Below are positions 22,562-33,379 of a stretch of 64,000 nt of DNA, in pieces; within the stretch, counting starts at the first letter, position 1; each line of letters begins with the position of its first letter. A program made the translations under genes and the position numbers. Location: positions 1 to 64,000 of the forward strand of contig CAUYUJ010018550.1 of assembly GCA_963575745.1 (NCBI GenBank). The letters are read 5' to 3'. The notes beneath the pieces are model-generated. The model was not told the origin of the DNA and searched no databases. It worked only from the letters and a program-made list of their open reading frames with translations. The stretch comes from Prorocentrum cordatum. Taxonomy: Eukaryota; Sar; Dinophyceae; Prorocentrales; Prorocentraceae.

Positions 22562-23173
22562 GATCTATTTCCTCCTCTTCCACCTCCCCTGCCTCCTTCC
22601 TCTCCTCCCCACCCTCCTCCTCCTTCTGGCTCAACCTCCTTTCCGTGCCAATCTTGCTGCCCCCCCCCCCCCCTGGCCTCCTCCCGCTTCCTTCTCATCG
22701 TGTGCCTCGTCACTCCTTCTCGTGCCTTCATCCCCCAATTGTTGTTAAAGTCTTTCGTGCCTCATCGTGCTTCTCGTGCTCCTCGTGCCTCCTTCCGTTC
22801 GTACTCCACTCATCTATACTATACTTGATTATGCTTCTTGGTACTTCCTCCCCCCTCCTCCTCCTCATGTCCTTGCCTCTCCTCCCCCTCCTCTTCCTCC
22901 TCCTCCTGCTCCGCCTCCTCTTCCCCCTGCCCCTACATCATCATCCTCCCCGTCCTGCTCCTCATCCTCCTCATGTCCTTACTCTGTGTCCTCCTTCTCC
23001 TTCTCCTATTCCCTCCTCCTTTGCCCTCCTCCTCCCCGCTCCCCCTTCCTCTCCATGCCCTCCATCCTTCCGTCCTATGTCTTCCATCTCCTTCTCATCC
23101 ATCCATTATCGTCCTCCTCCTACTTCTCCTTCCCTTCCCGCGTTCCTCCTCCGCCCGCTCCGCCGATCCTCAG
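22562..23173 (+). other. Gene 2, intron 2 (612 bp, GA-AG)
   Basis: The interval changes abruptly from coding composition to an almost pure C/T strand (CTCCTCC tracts, a C run near 22,662), then back to coding sequence at CCTCAG|GCAATG. Its length is a multiple of three and its reading frame is closed by a TGA at 22,826-22,828. The donor would be CAG|GATCTA, the non-canonical GA type known from dinoflagellate nuclear genes. Splicing joins FANQ to AMLETV in phase 0. Confidence 0.7.
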
Positions 23174-24178
23174 GCAATGCTCGAGACTGTCCTCCAGCCG
23201 CTGCAGGTGGTCCAGGGCCACCACCAGAAAAGCGACGTGCTGGCCCGCCTGGCTCCCAAGATGGTGCCGACGTTCAAGAAGATGTCAAGGATGATGCTGG
23301 CGATGGACTTCGAGACGCCGCTAACGGACAGCCAGGTGCAGCTCGGCAACCTGCTCGCCCCGTGGTGCACGGGTTGCGAGGAGCACGTGCGCCAGGTCAA
23401 GCTCTGCATGTCGGTGAGCGACTTGACCAAGAAGGTCAGCGATGCCGACGCGACGGCCGGGCAGGCGGATGGCGGCAGGAGATTGCGTGCGCTCAAGCAG
23501 GACAGCATAGCAGTCTACGGCCAGTGCATGGCGACGTTGCAGGCGGTGTTCCCAGAGGAGTGCCAGCAAAAGCAGAATCTCTCGAGTGCAATCGACCGCG
23601 CGAAGGGGAAGCTGCTGCGCTTCATGGCCTCCGACGTCGACGACGTGAAGCAGCGCCTGGCGCAGGCGACGAGTCTCATCAAGGAGAAGCTTGGCTACGA
23701 CGAGGAGGCGGTTCCATGGCCTGCGGGCTTCGACGGCACGGAGTGGGGCGCCTTCGTCAGCTTCGCGGCCCCAGTGCTGGGGAAGATCGATACCCACGAG
23801 CTGCAGAAAATACTCTCGGAGATGTACGTGGCCCTGCGGTCGGCCAACGAGGTCCGCAATGAGTGGAAGGGGCTCGCCGACGGAGAGTTCGAAGAGTACG
23901 CCGCCGCCAAGGCGCTGTTCCAGAAAGCGCACACCATGAAGCTCGAGGGCTTCTGCATGTTCCTGCTGACGCAGGCGTCCAGCAACCCGATTGCGATCAG
24001 GAAGAAGTTCAATGCTGCGCTGAAGGACACGCAGCAGGAGCTCTGCGACGCCATCGAGGGAGCGGCGTTCGACGCCTCGAGCCTCCACCCGGTGATCAAG
24101 AAGCAGCTCGACGTGAAGATGAGTTTCAGCGGCGCCTCCGCTGCGGCGAAGGCGCAGGCCAAGGCCTCAGGGCCTTGA
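23174..24178 (+). CDS. Gene 2, exon 3: C-terminal part
   Basis: There are 334 codons plus the TGA at 24,176-24,178. The protein is again largely helical: VLQPLQVVQGHHQKSDVL, then WCTGCEEHVRQVKLCMSVSD with three Cys, then RFMASDVDDVKQRLAQATSL, ending in an Ala/Lys-rich tail AAAKAQAKASGP. With exons 1 and 2 the model gives 704 + 1,507 + 1,005 nt = 1,072 codons, or 1,071 aa. No frame break occurs in any exon. This is the most convincing intact, probably functional, gene in the window. Confidence 0.75.
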   Translation, partial: AMLETVLQPLQVVQGHHQKSDVLARLAPKMVPTFKKMSRMMLAMDFETPLTDSQVQLGNLLAPWCTGCEEHVRQVKLCMSVSDLTKKVSDADATAGQADGGRRLRALKQDSIAVYGQCMATLQAVFPEECQQKQNLSSAIDRAKGKLLRFMASDVDDVKQRLAQATSLIKEKLGYDEEAVPWPAGFDGTEWGAFVSFAAPVLGKIDTHELQKILSEMYVALRSANEVRNEWKGLADGEFEEYAAAKALFQKAHTMKLEGFCMFLLTQASSNPIAIRKKFNAALKDTQQELCDAIEGAAFDASSLHPVIKKQLDVKMSFSGASAAAKAQAKASGP

Positions 24179-25020
24179 CGCGGCGGCGGGCGCCGCCCGT
24201 TGCACAGAGAAGAGGGTTGCGCCAAGCGACCCGTGAGAAAACATGAAAATATGAGTTGCCATGTGTGTCATTAGATCCGATCGTATTGTCTTGTTGCTGC
24301 TGCTGCTGCTTTTATGCACGTATGGCTCCCGCCATTTCCGATTGGTAGTTTCTCGAGCTACGTCTCTGACGTGTAGTTCCAAGATGGCCATAAACGCTTC
24401 CAATACAGCACCTCAGCGTGGCAAGAGGACCACGATACGATCCAGATAGGACCTCGATAGTTCAAAACGGCCCCCGAAACAGCGCAATCATAATATGATC
24501 GCAAACACGGATCAAGTAATCAGGTCAGGCGCCCGCAAAGGGCTTCAGAGCTTCCCCAAAGAGGCCCCAGTAGACGAATGTGTTTCACTTCCCCTCCTTT
24601 CTGTTTGCTCGCCCCGCTGTGTCATTCATTTTTCCCACTCCTAACCCGCCGTTTCAAATGTGTATCTCATCGTTTATCGTGCCAATCCGTCTTACCCCCC
24701 TCCCTCTTGCCTTCGGCGCCCCATTGTGGAACCCTCGCCGTGGGAGTGGTGTTAGCTTAGCGTGCGCCCAGCGCGCCGCGCCACGCTGCCCGCGTCGGTC
24801 CGCGAGTGCACCGCGCGAAACTGTTGGCCCTCAATCGGGGCAGGACTCTAACATATCCCCGCCGCGTGTATCCTTGCCCCTAATAGCCTATTCGCCCGCC
24901 CTGAATGCAGGTGCCCTGGCCTATTGTTTTCCTATTTTTTCCTATTACCCAAGCCAATTCTAATCCTATCGTGGTGCTATTTATTTCCTAATTCCTGACA
25001 TGCCTCTCTGTGACGGCAGG
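24179..25020. other. 3' flank of gene 2, no further gene
   Basis: The interval holds a short CTG repeat near 24,293 and CT-rich tracts (24,580-24,720), but no coding-like frame. No clear polyadenylation signal is visible. Confidence 0.4.
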
Positions 25021-26060
25021 GCCGTCCACAATCCAAGACGGCCCAAGAGGCGCCCAAGACGGTCTACGAGGCCTCCGGGAGCGCTCCAAGGCTGCGCGCG
25101 AGTGGCCCAGGACGGCCCCAAGACGGCCGAAGAGAGCCCCAAGACGAGTTCGAGAGGGGTCCCAGACGGAGAAAGCCAACCTCGAATTCCGAGCTTCCTG
25201 CCCAAGAGGCTCCAAGAGGCGCCAAAATGCCGCCAAGAGGCGCCAAAAGGCTCCCAAAAACACCCCAAGACGTTCTGAGAGGCACCCCGAGAGAGGTCCA
25301 AGAAACAAAAATCGTGCCATTCCGATGGGAAAACGCATATGTTTCGCATGTTCGCATCTTGGGCTTTCACCGCGTCCAAGACGGCCCAAGAGGCCTCCAA
25401 GACGGCCTAGGAGGCCTCCGGGAGCGCTCCAAGGCTGCGCACGAGTGGCTCAGGACGGCCTCAAGACGGCCCAAGAGAACCCCAAAACGACTTCGAGAGG
25501 GGTCCCAGAAGGAGAAAGCCAACCTCGAATTCCGAGCTTCCGGCCCAAACATATCCCAGGAGGCGCCAAAACGCCGCCCAGAGGCGCCAAAAGGCTTCCA
25601 AAATCAGCCCAAGACGTTCCGAGAGGCACCCCAAGAGAGGTCCAAGAAACAAAAATCGTGCCATTCCGATGGGAAAACCTATATATTTTCGCATGTTCGC
25701 ATTTGGGGCTTTCACCGCGTCCAAGACGGCCCAAGAGGCCTCCAAGACCGCCCCAAGACGGCCCAAGAAGCTTCCAAGAGGGCCCCAGGACAGCCCAAGA
25801 GGGCCCCAAGACGGCCCAAGAGGCGCCCAAGATGGCCCAAGAGGGCCCCAAGACGGGCCCAAGAGGGGGCCCAGAGGGGGACCACGAACCGCAAGCTCGA
25901 GCCTTCCGCCCCAAGAGGCCGCCAGGAGGCCCCAAGGAGGCCCCTCAAGAGGCCCCAGGAGACCCCCAAGAGGCCCAAAGGAGGCCCCGAGAAGCCCCAA
26001 ATCGGCCCCCAAAATGCTTCGAACCTGCTTCCAGGAGGCCCCCGACAGGTTCAGAGGCTC
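25021..26060. repeat. Higher-order repeat array, ~345-bp unit, reverse orientation of core
   Basis: Two near-complete units end with TTTCACCGCGTCCAAG at 25,380 and 25,725, so the period is 345 bp. A third, more diverged stretch follows. Each unit consists of degenerate subrepeats around CCAAGACGGCCCAAGAGG plus a unique anchor, AAACAAAAATCGTGCCATTC followed by GATGGGAAAA. The core is the reverse complement of the core of the arrays at 36.5-38.0 and 53.5-55.1 kb. Open frames of up to ~400 codons (Pro/Lys/Arg/Ala-rich) come from the repeat. Confidence 0.85.
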
Positions 26061-26254
26061 CCGAGAAGCTACGTCAAACTCCCAGCGAGCGGCCGGACGA
26101 GGCCCCCCACAAAATCACAAGAGGGTTCCAGTATTTGTATCCTTCAGCGCTCTCTGGCCTTCTTCCCCCTGCCCCCTTCCCTGCGACTTTCGTTGACTCA
26201 AGCTCGCCTCCTAGCTAGAACCTAAGCGCGCGCGAAGCGCGCGCGTGGTTCTAG

Positions 26255-26255
<1 letters not shown>
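26061..26255. other. Unassigned flank of the array
   Basis: Ends with a GC-palindromic stretch, GCGCGCGCGAAGCGCGCGCG, at about 26,227-26,247, immediately before the (AT)n tract. Confidence 0.4.
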
Positions 26256-26330
<75 letters not shown>

Positions 26331-26332
26331 CC
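26256..26332. repeat. (AT)n microsatellite
   Basis: About 75 bases of almost perfect AT, interrupted once by AC and ending in ATGTATGTAT. It sits next to a self-complementary GC stretch, and the whole is likely unstable. Confidence 0.95.
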
Positions 26333-27000
26333 CTTTCCATCAAGAGCTGAGCGAGGGCGCCCTTCTCCTTCTCCCCTTTCCTCAGCCTCCATCCTTGCAC
26401 GGCTGGCCGGAAAAATTAGCAGGCGAAGACGCATTGATTATCGGGATGAGAATTCAGCGAATTATTCGTTCATTGGTTGAACGGGATGAACGCGTTCTCC
26501 AATTCGGTTATCAGTACTGCCGTCTTCAAGGGTGCACCCCTGGCGCGGGCCTGGCCCCTACCGCAAATTCCGAGTTGTGTTGCATTGTGTAGTGTTCGCA
26601 TGAATTTGTTTTGGCGGGCTCCACTTTACATGGCGTTGCTGGCGCCGCAGGTATGTATTGCATCGCTTTGTTAATTTGCTTAGCGTGCATTGCCCCGTGT
26701 TGCGTTATGCCTTCTCTTCGAGTGTGATGTGCATGCTTCACATCGTTGCGCAGTGCGATGGCACTTTCAACATTGCAACGGGCAGGCGCAAGAGAAACGT
26801 TGCGAAGCAGCACGTCATACTAAAGCGAGTGGCATGCGTTGCTCCTCTTGTGCGTTGCAACTCATAGCCACCCATACATACTAACCACTGCAGTGCAGCG
26901 CATACGCCTCGCAATGGAGAAATCCGCAAACCAACGAAACGCAGGGCAACACCGAGCAAACCAATTCATATTATGGCAATGCAAGCACAGTGTATCCTCT
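26333..27000. other. No gene seen
   Basis: Moderate-GC DNA with short open frames only. Confidence 0.35.
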
Positions 27001-27440
27001 CATGGCTTTAGCTTGCCGTATGCTCCAGCCATATGTTCCAGCCGTCGATTAGCTTGGGCTGGCCGTATGCGGCGCCGACGGCCATATGTGCGCTGGTGCC
27101 CTCTGATTATTGCCCTACGCGCGTGCGCCTTGATTTTTGCTATTGCCCTATGGTTTTTGCCTTGCGGTTGCTACCCTCTGGTTGGTACCATATGGATTAA
27201 GGTGCCCTACGGTTGCTGTCCTATTGATTGGGGCCTCATGGCTTGTATCCTCGTAGTTGGTATTTTATGGTTGGCTCTCTATGGTCGGTGCCGTATGACT
27301 GGTGCCGTATGGTTGTTGCCCCGTGGTGCTACGCGGATGGTGCCCCATGATGTTTGCCTTAAGGTGGTAGCTTACCCTGTGAACCAATCGGTTCCCTGCG
27401 GTTGTGCTTGCCCCGTGGCTCGTGCCCTACAGCTTGGTCT
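27001..27440. repeat. Degenerate minisatellite (GGTTGTTGCCCTATG-like)
   Basis: Many imperfect copies of a 15-24 base motif built on GTTG.TGCC.TATGG, for example near 27,170, 27,205 and 27,300. It keeps a ~290-codon frame open from 26,839, whose Cys/Val/Leu/Trp-rich translation follows the repeat and is not taken as a gene. Confidence 0.6.
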
Positions 27441-28019
27441 TGGAAATGTTGCAACCGATCGTCAGGGGCCAGCGCGTTGGCATCAATCCGTCTTTAGCTA
27501 TATGGCGAGTTTTTCTGCAGCGGAGAGGAGGACGAGTCTGATATGTGCGCATCTCCTCTTTTTACTTATCGTCGTCGGCGTCCTCGTTGTCGTAGTCGTC
27601 GGTAGCGGCGCCTTCCTCGTCTTGGAGGACGACGAGGAAGAGGAACAGGAGGAGGATGCGACCATGTCCTCTCCCGCTGGGGCGTCAGTGCCTGTTCTGG
27701 GGTGGCGGCCCTAGTGGCGAGCCTGCAGTGGAGACCCATGCAAAGAAACACCCTGCTTGCTTCCAGGGTGCCATGGGTTTCTTGGGTTTCGATGGTTTTG
27801 CTATGGGAAGTGTGACGTTCCCACACCAAAAATCAATGGTCGTCCTGGGGTCTCAGGGTTGGGTTTCTCGTGGAAGGTTTGGTTGTGAACTGGCCCCTAC
27901 TGTAACCTAACCCCCTGCTCCTGCCCACCCCTCCTGCTCCTGCTCCCTCCCCGCTCCTGCTCCGGATCCGCCTCTTCTTTCCTTCCCCGCCCCCCCGAGA
28001 ATGGGCGGCGAGCGATGGG
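27441..28019. other. No gene seen
   Basis: Contains GTCGTCGTAGTCGTCGG-like triplets at 27,560-27,650 and a CT-rich tract at 27,910-27,990. Confidence 0.35.
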
Positions 28020-28215
28020 GGGGAAGTGAAGTGAGAAGGCGAAGGCCTTCTCAGAAGGCGGCGGGACTTCTGAGAAGCCCTCGGGCGTTTGAGGTAGCTT
28101 CTGTGCCTCTCCCGGGGGGCCCACGGAAGACTTCTCACAAGGCCGGGGGGACTCCCGAGCCCTCCGAGAGGGCCCGCCCCTCTGCGCTTCCCCCTGGGAG
28201 GCTCGCCGCCGAGAG
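28020..28215. repeat. Dispersed GC-rich repeat with CTTCTGAGAAG motifs, copy 1
   Basis: Several near-palindromes of the type CCTTCTCAGAAGG or CTTCTGAGAAG occur in about 190 bases, ending in GGCTCGCCGCCGA. It aligns in direct orientation with 28,540-28,725 and more weakly with 46,655-46,830. Confidence 0.6.
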
Positions 28216-28369
28216 CTGCCCGCCCGAGCCCGAGCCCTCCTGGCCACGGCGTCGGCGTGGCCGTGGCGGGCGCGCGCGCCCGGGCGGGCGGCGTGGTCGG
28301 GGCCAGACGCGCCCGCTCTCCGTTCCTCGCTCGCGGGCGGGCGCCGGCTCCACCTTTTGCGCCCTCGTG

Positions 28370-28500
28370 ACCTCCTCTTCCTCCTCCTCCTCCTCCTCCT
28401 CCTCCTCCTGCTCCTCCTCCTCCCCCTCCTCCCCCCTCCTCCGCCCTCCTCATCCCCCTCCTCCGCCCTCCTCCTCCTCCCCCTCCTCCTCGCCCTGGGA
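28370..28500. repeat. (CTC)n microsatellite
   Basis: Nearly pure CTC/CCT triplets with CCCCCT interruptions, lying between two copies of the CTTCTGAGAAG repeat. Confidence 0.9.
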
Positions 28501-28539
28501 AGCCAACACGTGCTGAGACTCGGCGGCAAGCGAGGGGGG

Positions 28540-28725
28540 TTGGGGGAAGTGAGATGGAGGAGGCCTTGTCAGAAGGCGGCGGGGCGTCCCAGAAAGCCTC
28601 TGTCCTCCCGAGAGGTGTCGGGGAAGGCGCAGGAAACTTCTCAGAAGGCCGAGGGATTTCTGGGCCTTCTGAGAAGGGCCAGCCCTTCTCGCGTCCCCCT
28701 CGGGCTCGCCGCCGAAGAAACCAAC
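28540..28725. repeat. Dispersed GC-rich repeat with CTTCTGAGAAG motifs, copy 2
   Basis: Direct partner of 28,020-28,215. It shares GAAGTGAGA at the start, TCAGAAGGCGGCGGG, TCTGAGAAGGGCC and GGCTCGCCGCCGA at the end. Confidence 0.6.
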
Positions 28726-28849
28726 ACGTACCGACACCGCTATTCCCTGGACCTCTCCCGGCTTGCGTTTTGGACAGTTATTTGAAAAGCGGCAAGGAGG
28801 GTTTTTCAGGTCGCCCAGAAAGGCGACAATGAGGGGTGCGCAGCGGCAT

Positions 28850-29240
28850 TGGCACGTCCCCCCCCCGCCCCCCCCACTCCTCCCCCTTGTCTCTACCCCC
28901 CCCCCCCGCGACGACGACGACGACGACGCCGATGCCGACGGCGACGACGCCCGCCAACCGAGGACGCCGACGGCGGCGGTGGCGACGCGGACGGGAACGG
29001 CGCCAGCGGCGACGCCAGCGGCGGCGACGGCGGCTGTACCCAGACATCCGCCGATACGATTTGTGCAGTGCGCGGCCCCAGAGGTCCCGCTACCCTCACC
29101 GGGCCAGTTCTTTGCCGAGGATCTGTTTTTGCCTGGAGTCGCCTGGACGTGTGCCTCTCTTCTCGGCGAGGCGCGCGCGCCAGAAGCTATCCCAGCCATC
29201 CTGGAGCATTCTGGGCCATCCAGCGCAAAAAGCGCACGAG
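28850..29240. other. C-rich and GAC-repeat stretch
   Basis: Contains C homopolymers and a (GAC)n tract at 28,908-28,935. The frames are Pro- or Asp/Gly-rich and are taken as non-coding. Confidence 0.5.
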
Positions 29241-29249
29241 ACCGAACTG

Positions 29250-29530
29250 CACGGGGAAAGGACGTCCGAGCGATGGCACGTTTGCCGGCCCTGACATTGT
29301 GTGCGCCGTCGGAGTCTCGGACGGATCGATGGAGCAGTTCGGCCTACCTGGACGGATCGACGAGCGACGCTCCGGGCTTCGACGCTGGAGTGAACGACTG
29401 GGCCAGAATGAATGCTGCACGGTGGGCCCGAAGAGAGCAGGATTGGATTCCAGAAGGGCAGAGAGCCCGCGGGTGCCCGCCGGCACGATGGGCCGAGCCC
29501 TTCGGGCACGCAGCCGGGCGCCAGCGCGTG
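29250..29530 (+). pseudogene. Possible retroelement C-terminal relic
   Basis: One + frame reads VNDWARMNAARWARREQDW followed by a segment with RARGCPPARWAEPF. The spacing of Trp, Arg, Gly-Cys-Pro-Pro and Arg-Trp is reminiscent of the post-reverse-transcriptase tail of non-LTR retroelements, where a W..RG.P..RW pattern is common. Only about 60 codons are convincing and there is no RT motif, so this is tentative debris. Confidence 0.25.
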
Positions 29531-29879
29531 CGGCCCGTGCTCAGTGTTCCGTTCCGTACCGTCGGAGTCTCGACGCTGCGCGGCTCCCCCCTGCGGAGGC
29601 GTGGCCGTCGCCGCTGCGGCTGCGGGTCGGGGAGGAGCGGCCCGAGTCCTGCCGGCCGCCTCCCTCGCGCGGGGTCCTCGGCTGTTGCTAGAATTGAGTC
29701 GGGCACGTCCCTCTACAGGAGGAATACTCAAGCATAGTCAACAAATAGTCTGGGGACGGTTGTTTGACTGTTTGAGAGTGTTTTGGAGTATGTCTTGACT
29801 ATTGTTCATTTTTCTTCCTAAATCCCCCTGTAGGAGGACATGCTCGACCTAATGCTAGAAGTGTCCCTGTCCCAAGGTA

Positions 29880-30070
29880 CCCCCAGGATTCTCGGGGGGA
29901 CCCAGACGGCATCCAGAGCACCCCTCACGAGGCCCAGAGGGCCTCGGGGGCTCCGAAATGGAGCGAAAAGCTGGTGGCACCTTGGGCCAGGGGCGCTTCT
30001 AGCAACACCCGAGGTCCGTCGAGCGTTGCCAGGGGTGTCCCTGGCCCAGGGTGCTCTCAGGATTTGCAAA
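29880..30070. repeat. Dispersed repeat with GCACCTTGGGCCAGGG, copy 1
   Basis: Shares GAGCACCCCT, GGCTCC.GAATGG-type and GGCACCTTGGGCCAGGG landmarks in the same order with 35,225-35,345. Confidence 0.5.
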
Positions 30071-30299
30071 AGGTCCTCGCGTCATCCCCTCGCCTCCTCG
30101 CGCTGCGACGAAAACACGACGAGATAGTCTTGCTTGCTGTTCGTCAGCCTCTGGGGGGGGCCCTTTGGGCCTCGGGACCGTCATCAAACGGTTCGGGAAG
30201 AGAACCCGTCCCGGGGACAGGGTCCAGAGTTCCAGGCGTCTGCGTGCTCCCTGAACAGAGTTTGCATTTAGGGGTCCTCGTTTTCTCCTCTAAGGAGCT

Positions 30300-30495
30300 G
30301 GGCTTGTCTGTCGGTTTGGGGGCTACGTTGCCGCCGTCGCCGCCCTGTCGCCGCCTCGTCGCTGCCCGTCGTTTGGGCCTGGCTGTCGGTATGGCAGCTA
30401 TGTTGCCGCCGTCGCCGCCCCGTCGCCGCCGTCATCAGGCCCTGCCTGTCGGTCTGGCGGCCATGCTGCCGCCGTCGCCGCCCCGCCGCCGCCTG
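30300..30495. repeat. Minisatellite, ~64-76-bp unit rich in GCCGCCGTCGCCGCC
   Basis: Three units begin with CTGTCGGT near 30,308, 30,382 and 30,447 and share GTTGCCGCCGTCGCCGCCC or close variants. It ends before a CATAGCTGCTCC sequence. Confidence 0.75.
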
Positions 30496-30499
30496 CATA

Positions 30500-31655
30500 G
30501 CTGCTCCTTATAAAATATTGCCTGGGGACGTACCCAACCCTCTGGAGACATGAGGCGGCTACACGCAGGACCGCTCAATACAAACGAGATTGTTGAAACA
30601 CCTACAGAGCGCAGAGAGCATTTCGGAGTGCAACCAGACAAGTGTCCAAACAGTGGATACAAAAGGGCGCGGCTACGAGGGCAACGAGAAGCACCAAGCA
30701 CCCGAACGTGGCAAAACAAACAGGGCCACGCGAGGAACCAGTAACACCCAGAGGTGGAAACAAAAGAGCCCGCGCGCTATGGGAGATCTTGCCTTTTCTA
30801 CATGGGAGTCGTCGCCGCCAATTGAAGGCGTCGCCGCCAGCCGCAAAGAAAGTGTCAGCGATAGTGCACAGAATCGCGGCGTCTGGGTTGGTCGTCTGGA
30901 TTGGGCGCGTGGTAGCCAATGAAAGGGAAGGGAAAGGGAAAACTGGTTGGTGTGCCTTGGGCCCTGAGGATAGGGAGGGACAGGGCCTTCTCCCAGACTC
31001 GTCCTCGTCGTCTCCTGCCCCGGCAGCGTTTCGAACGGGATCGATATGGAAGGGCCCCAGGGCCAGGCCCGAAGCCGGGCGCAACCAGCCGCGGGTGCAA
31101 CAAATCTAACGCCGGGATCTCACGGTATCCTCAGAGCCGCATCCCTCGAGGCACTTTATAAAACGACACGAAGATCGGGACAAAATCGGATCGGGATAAC
31201 TCGAAATCTCTGAGAATCGGCGGGTTTGGAGGATGTATTGGGCGCCGCGGCCGCTCCAGAGCGTTCCGGAACGCTCTGAGAGCGCTGCGGAACGCTTTGG
31301 AGCGATTTATCCCGATCCTAGCCCTGTTATATCTTAGATGGGATGAGACTATCTGAGGTAGGAGGATCGCGGAGCACTAGTGACGTGGGCGATGAATCGG
31401 CGACGTCGGCGCGGAGGACATCGGGGTCCACATCGAGCCGCGTCGGCGATGCGTCGGCGATGCGGCGCGATCCTCCGACACGATCCGCTTGGACCCCACA
31501 TGGGAGGCTTCATGTGATTCTCCACCTTCCGCACTTTCCGAACAATAGTTCGCTGCTTTAGTAGTTGTCTCGATGGACAAAACATGACATAGACATAAAG
31601 ACATAAACTTTCGGAACTCCGCCGGAGGAGCGGCCAAAACGAAGATTATCATCAT
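30500..31655. other. No gene seen
   Basis: Only short frames. An inverted stretch (AGAGCGTTCCGGAACGCTCT, 31,258-31,277) forms a perfect 20-base palindrome and is followed by a related AGAGCGCTGCGGAACGCT. Confidence 0.4.
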
Positions 31656-32415
31656 TCTTTTTCTCCTCCTCCTCCTCCTGGTCCTCGCGCGTCCGCTGCG
31701 CGACGCCTGGCGCCGGCGCCGCCGCCGCAGCCGGGCCAGCTCCGCGCCGCCGCGAAGGCGGCACGAGGCCAGACGACGACGACGACCACGGCGACGACGA
31801 CGATCACGACGACGACGAGACGACGACAACAACGACGACGGCGACGACGACGACGACGACAACGACGAGACGACGACAAAGACGTCAAAGGCAACCACGA
31901 CGACCATCACGACGATGACAACGACCTCCCCTGTGAATCCGAAGACGATCGCAACGACGACGATCTCCTTGGAACACCAGAAGACAACATGAACGTCTAC
32001 GAAAAGAAGACGACGACCACGACAAGGGATCTTTTCTTTATTCATTGTTTTATTGATCGGCGCGGGCCCTCGCACCCTCCCTCCCTCCCCCATGGAGTAG
32101 ATCTTGGCTGTTTTGGGCGCCTGTTTCAGGCAGGCGTAGTCTCCCACATAGCACGCACTGTTGCAAGCAGTCGCGTTGAGCAGAGGTCCAGAGCCCCCCC
32201 CTTCCCTCCCCTTCCGCCCAATGTCGAGATGCTGTATAAGAAAACGATCACCAACGTCTGCTTCGACGACGACGACAACGACAACCCAACGATGACGACG
32301 ACGAGCACTACGACAACGACAGCGACAACGAGAACAACGACGACGACAACTACCTCCCAAGGAAACCTGAAGACGACGACGACAACAACCACGACGACGA
32401 CGCCGACCTCCCAAG
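31655..32415. repeat. (GAC/ACG)n microsatellite block, interrupted
   Basis: Dense GACGAC/ACGACG tracts at 31,770-32,015 and 32,255-32,410, separated by about 240 bases of unique DNA (32,020-32,250). Frames give poly-Thr/Arg/Asp or Val/Ser-rich products; none is coding-like. Confidence 0.85.
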
Positions 32416-32466
32416 GTGAGCCCCTCTTCCCCTCCTCCATACCCTTCTCCTCCTTCTCCTCCTCCG

Positions 32467-32890
32467 CACTTCGCAGCCCCCCCAGGGAGCTACGAGGTCT
32501 CCACTGGTCCCCCCTGGACCTCCACTCCTCGGGACCTCCCAGGAGCCCGCGAAAGCTGCGACGGTTGCACACTTCGCAGCCTCCCAGAGAGCCGCGAGGT
32601 TTCAACTGGGCCCCCGTAGATCTCCACTCCGCTGGACATCCCAGGAGCCCGCGAAAGTCGCGACAGTTGTACACTTCGCAGCCCCCCAGGAAGCCGCGAG
32701 GTTTCAACTGGGTCCCCGTGAACCTCCACTCCGAGACCCCCCAAGAGCCCGCGAAAGTTGCCATCGTTGCACACTTCGCAGCCCCCCCAGGGAGCCGCGA
32801 GGTTTCAACTGGGTCCCCGTCTACCACTTCGCAGAACCTCCCAGGAACCCACGGCAGTTGCGACAGTTGCGCATTTCGCAGCCCCCCAGG
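32467..32890. repeat. ~101-bp minisatellite, locus 1
   Basis: The landmark CACTTCGCAGCC occurs at 32,467, 32,570, 32,672 and 32,772, and as CATTTCGCAGCC at 32,872 (spacing 100-103). Each unit contains CCAGGGAGCCGCGAGGT, an ACTGG.CCCC block and CCAGGAGCCCGCGAAAG. A related array lies at 50,039-50,400. Confidence 0.85.
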
Positions 32891-33370
32891 GACGCAATCA
32901 GGACGAAGGAGAGAAGGGAGGAGGAAGAGAAGGAAGAGGAGACGGGGCAGGAAGTAGGAGGCAGGAGGCAGGAGGAGGGGGCGGAGGAGGAGTCTTGGAC
33001 AGCACAGTGCTCCATTCAAAAAGAGAGCACAGCGCAGGAGGGCTGGGAATAAAGCACGTGGCACGAGGAGGAGGGGGAGAGGAGGTGTGAAAACAGACCG
33101 CGCATTGCTCCGTGCAAACGAGAACCCAACAGGAGGGTTGGGACAACATAGTCGGAATCTCCCCCCCGGGAATTTTCCGCACGCCTTCCGTAGTGCAACT
33201 TACAAGCGACGACGATGCCGCACCGTTCATCCGAAATATGAGCTCACACGATCCCGGCCCACCTGGTATTGCACTCCCGCCAGCCTTTGCAGACCATTGT
33301 GTGCGCGCACTCATTTATCACAAGTCATATTTTTTCCAGAGCCCATTGCAAAATAATTGACGAAATCATG
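32891..33370. other. No gene seen
   Basis: A purine-rich stretch (GAGGAGGAAG-type, 32,915-33,000) followed by unique DNA with short frames. Confidence 0.4.
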
Positions 33371-33379
33371 CGTGCGCGT

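Noticed and set aside
25010-26218. 402-codon open frame (and several overlapping ones of 130-330 codons)
   Set aside because: It follows the tandem repeat exactly; the same Pro-Lys/Arg-Ala pattern appears in three frames of the array.
26839-27714. 291-codon hydrophobic frame that could suggest a membrane protein
   Set aside because: It coincides with a degenerate TGCCCTATGG minisatellite; hydrophobic residues come from the repeat.
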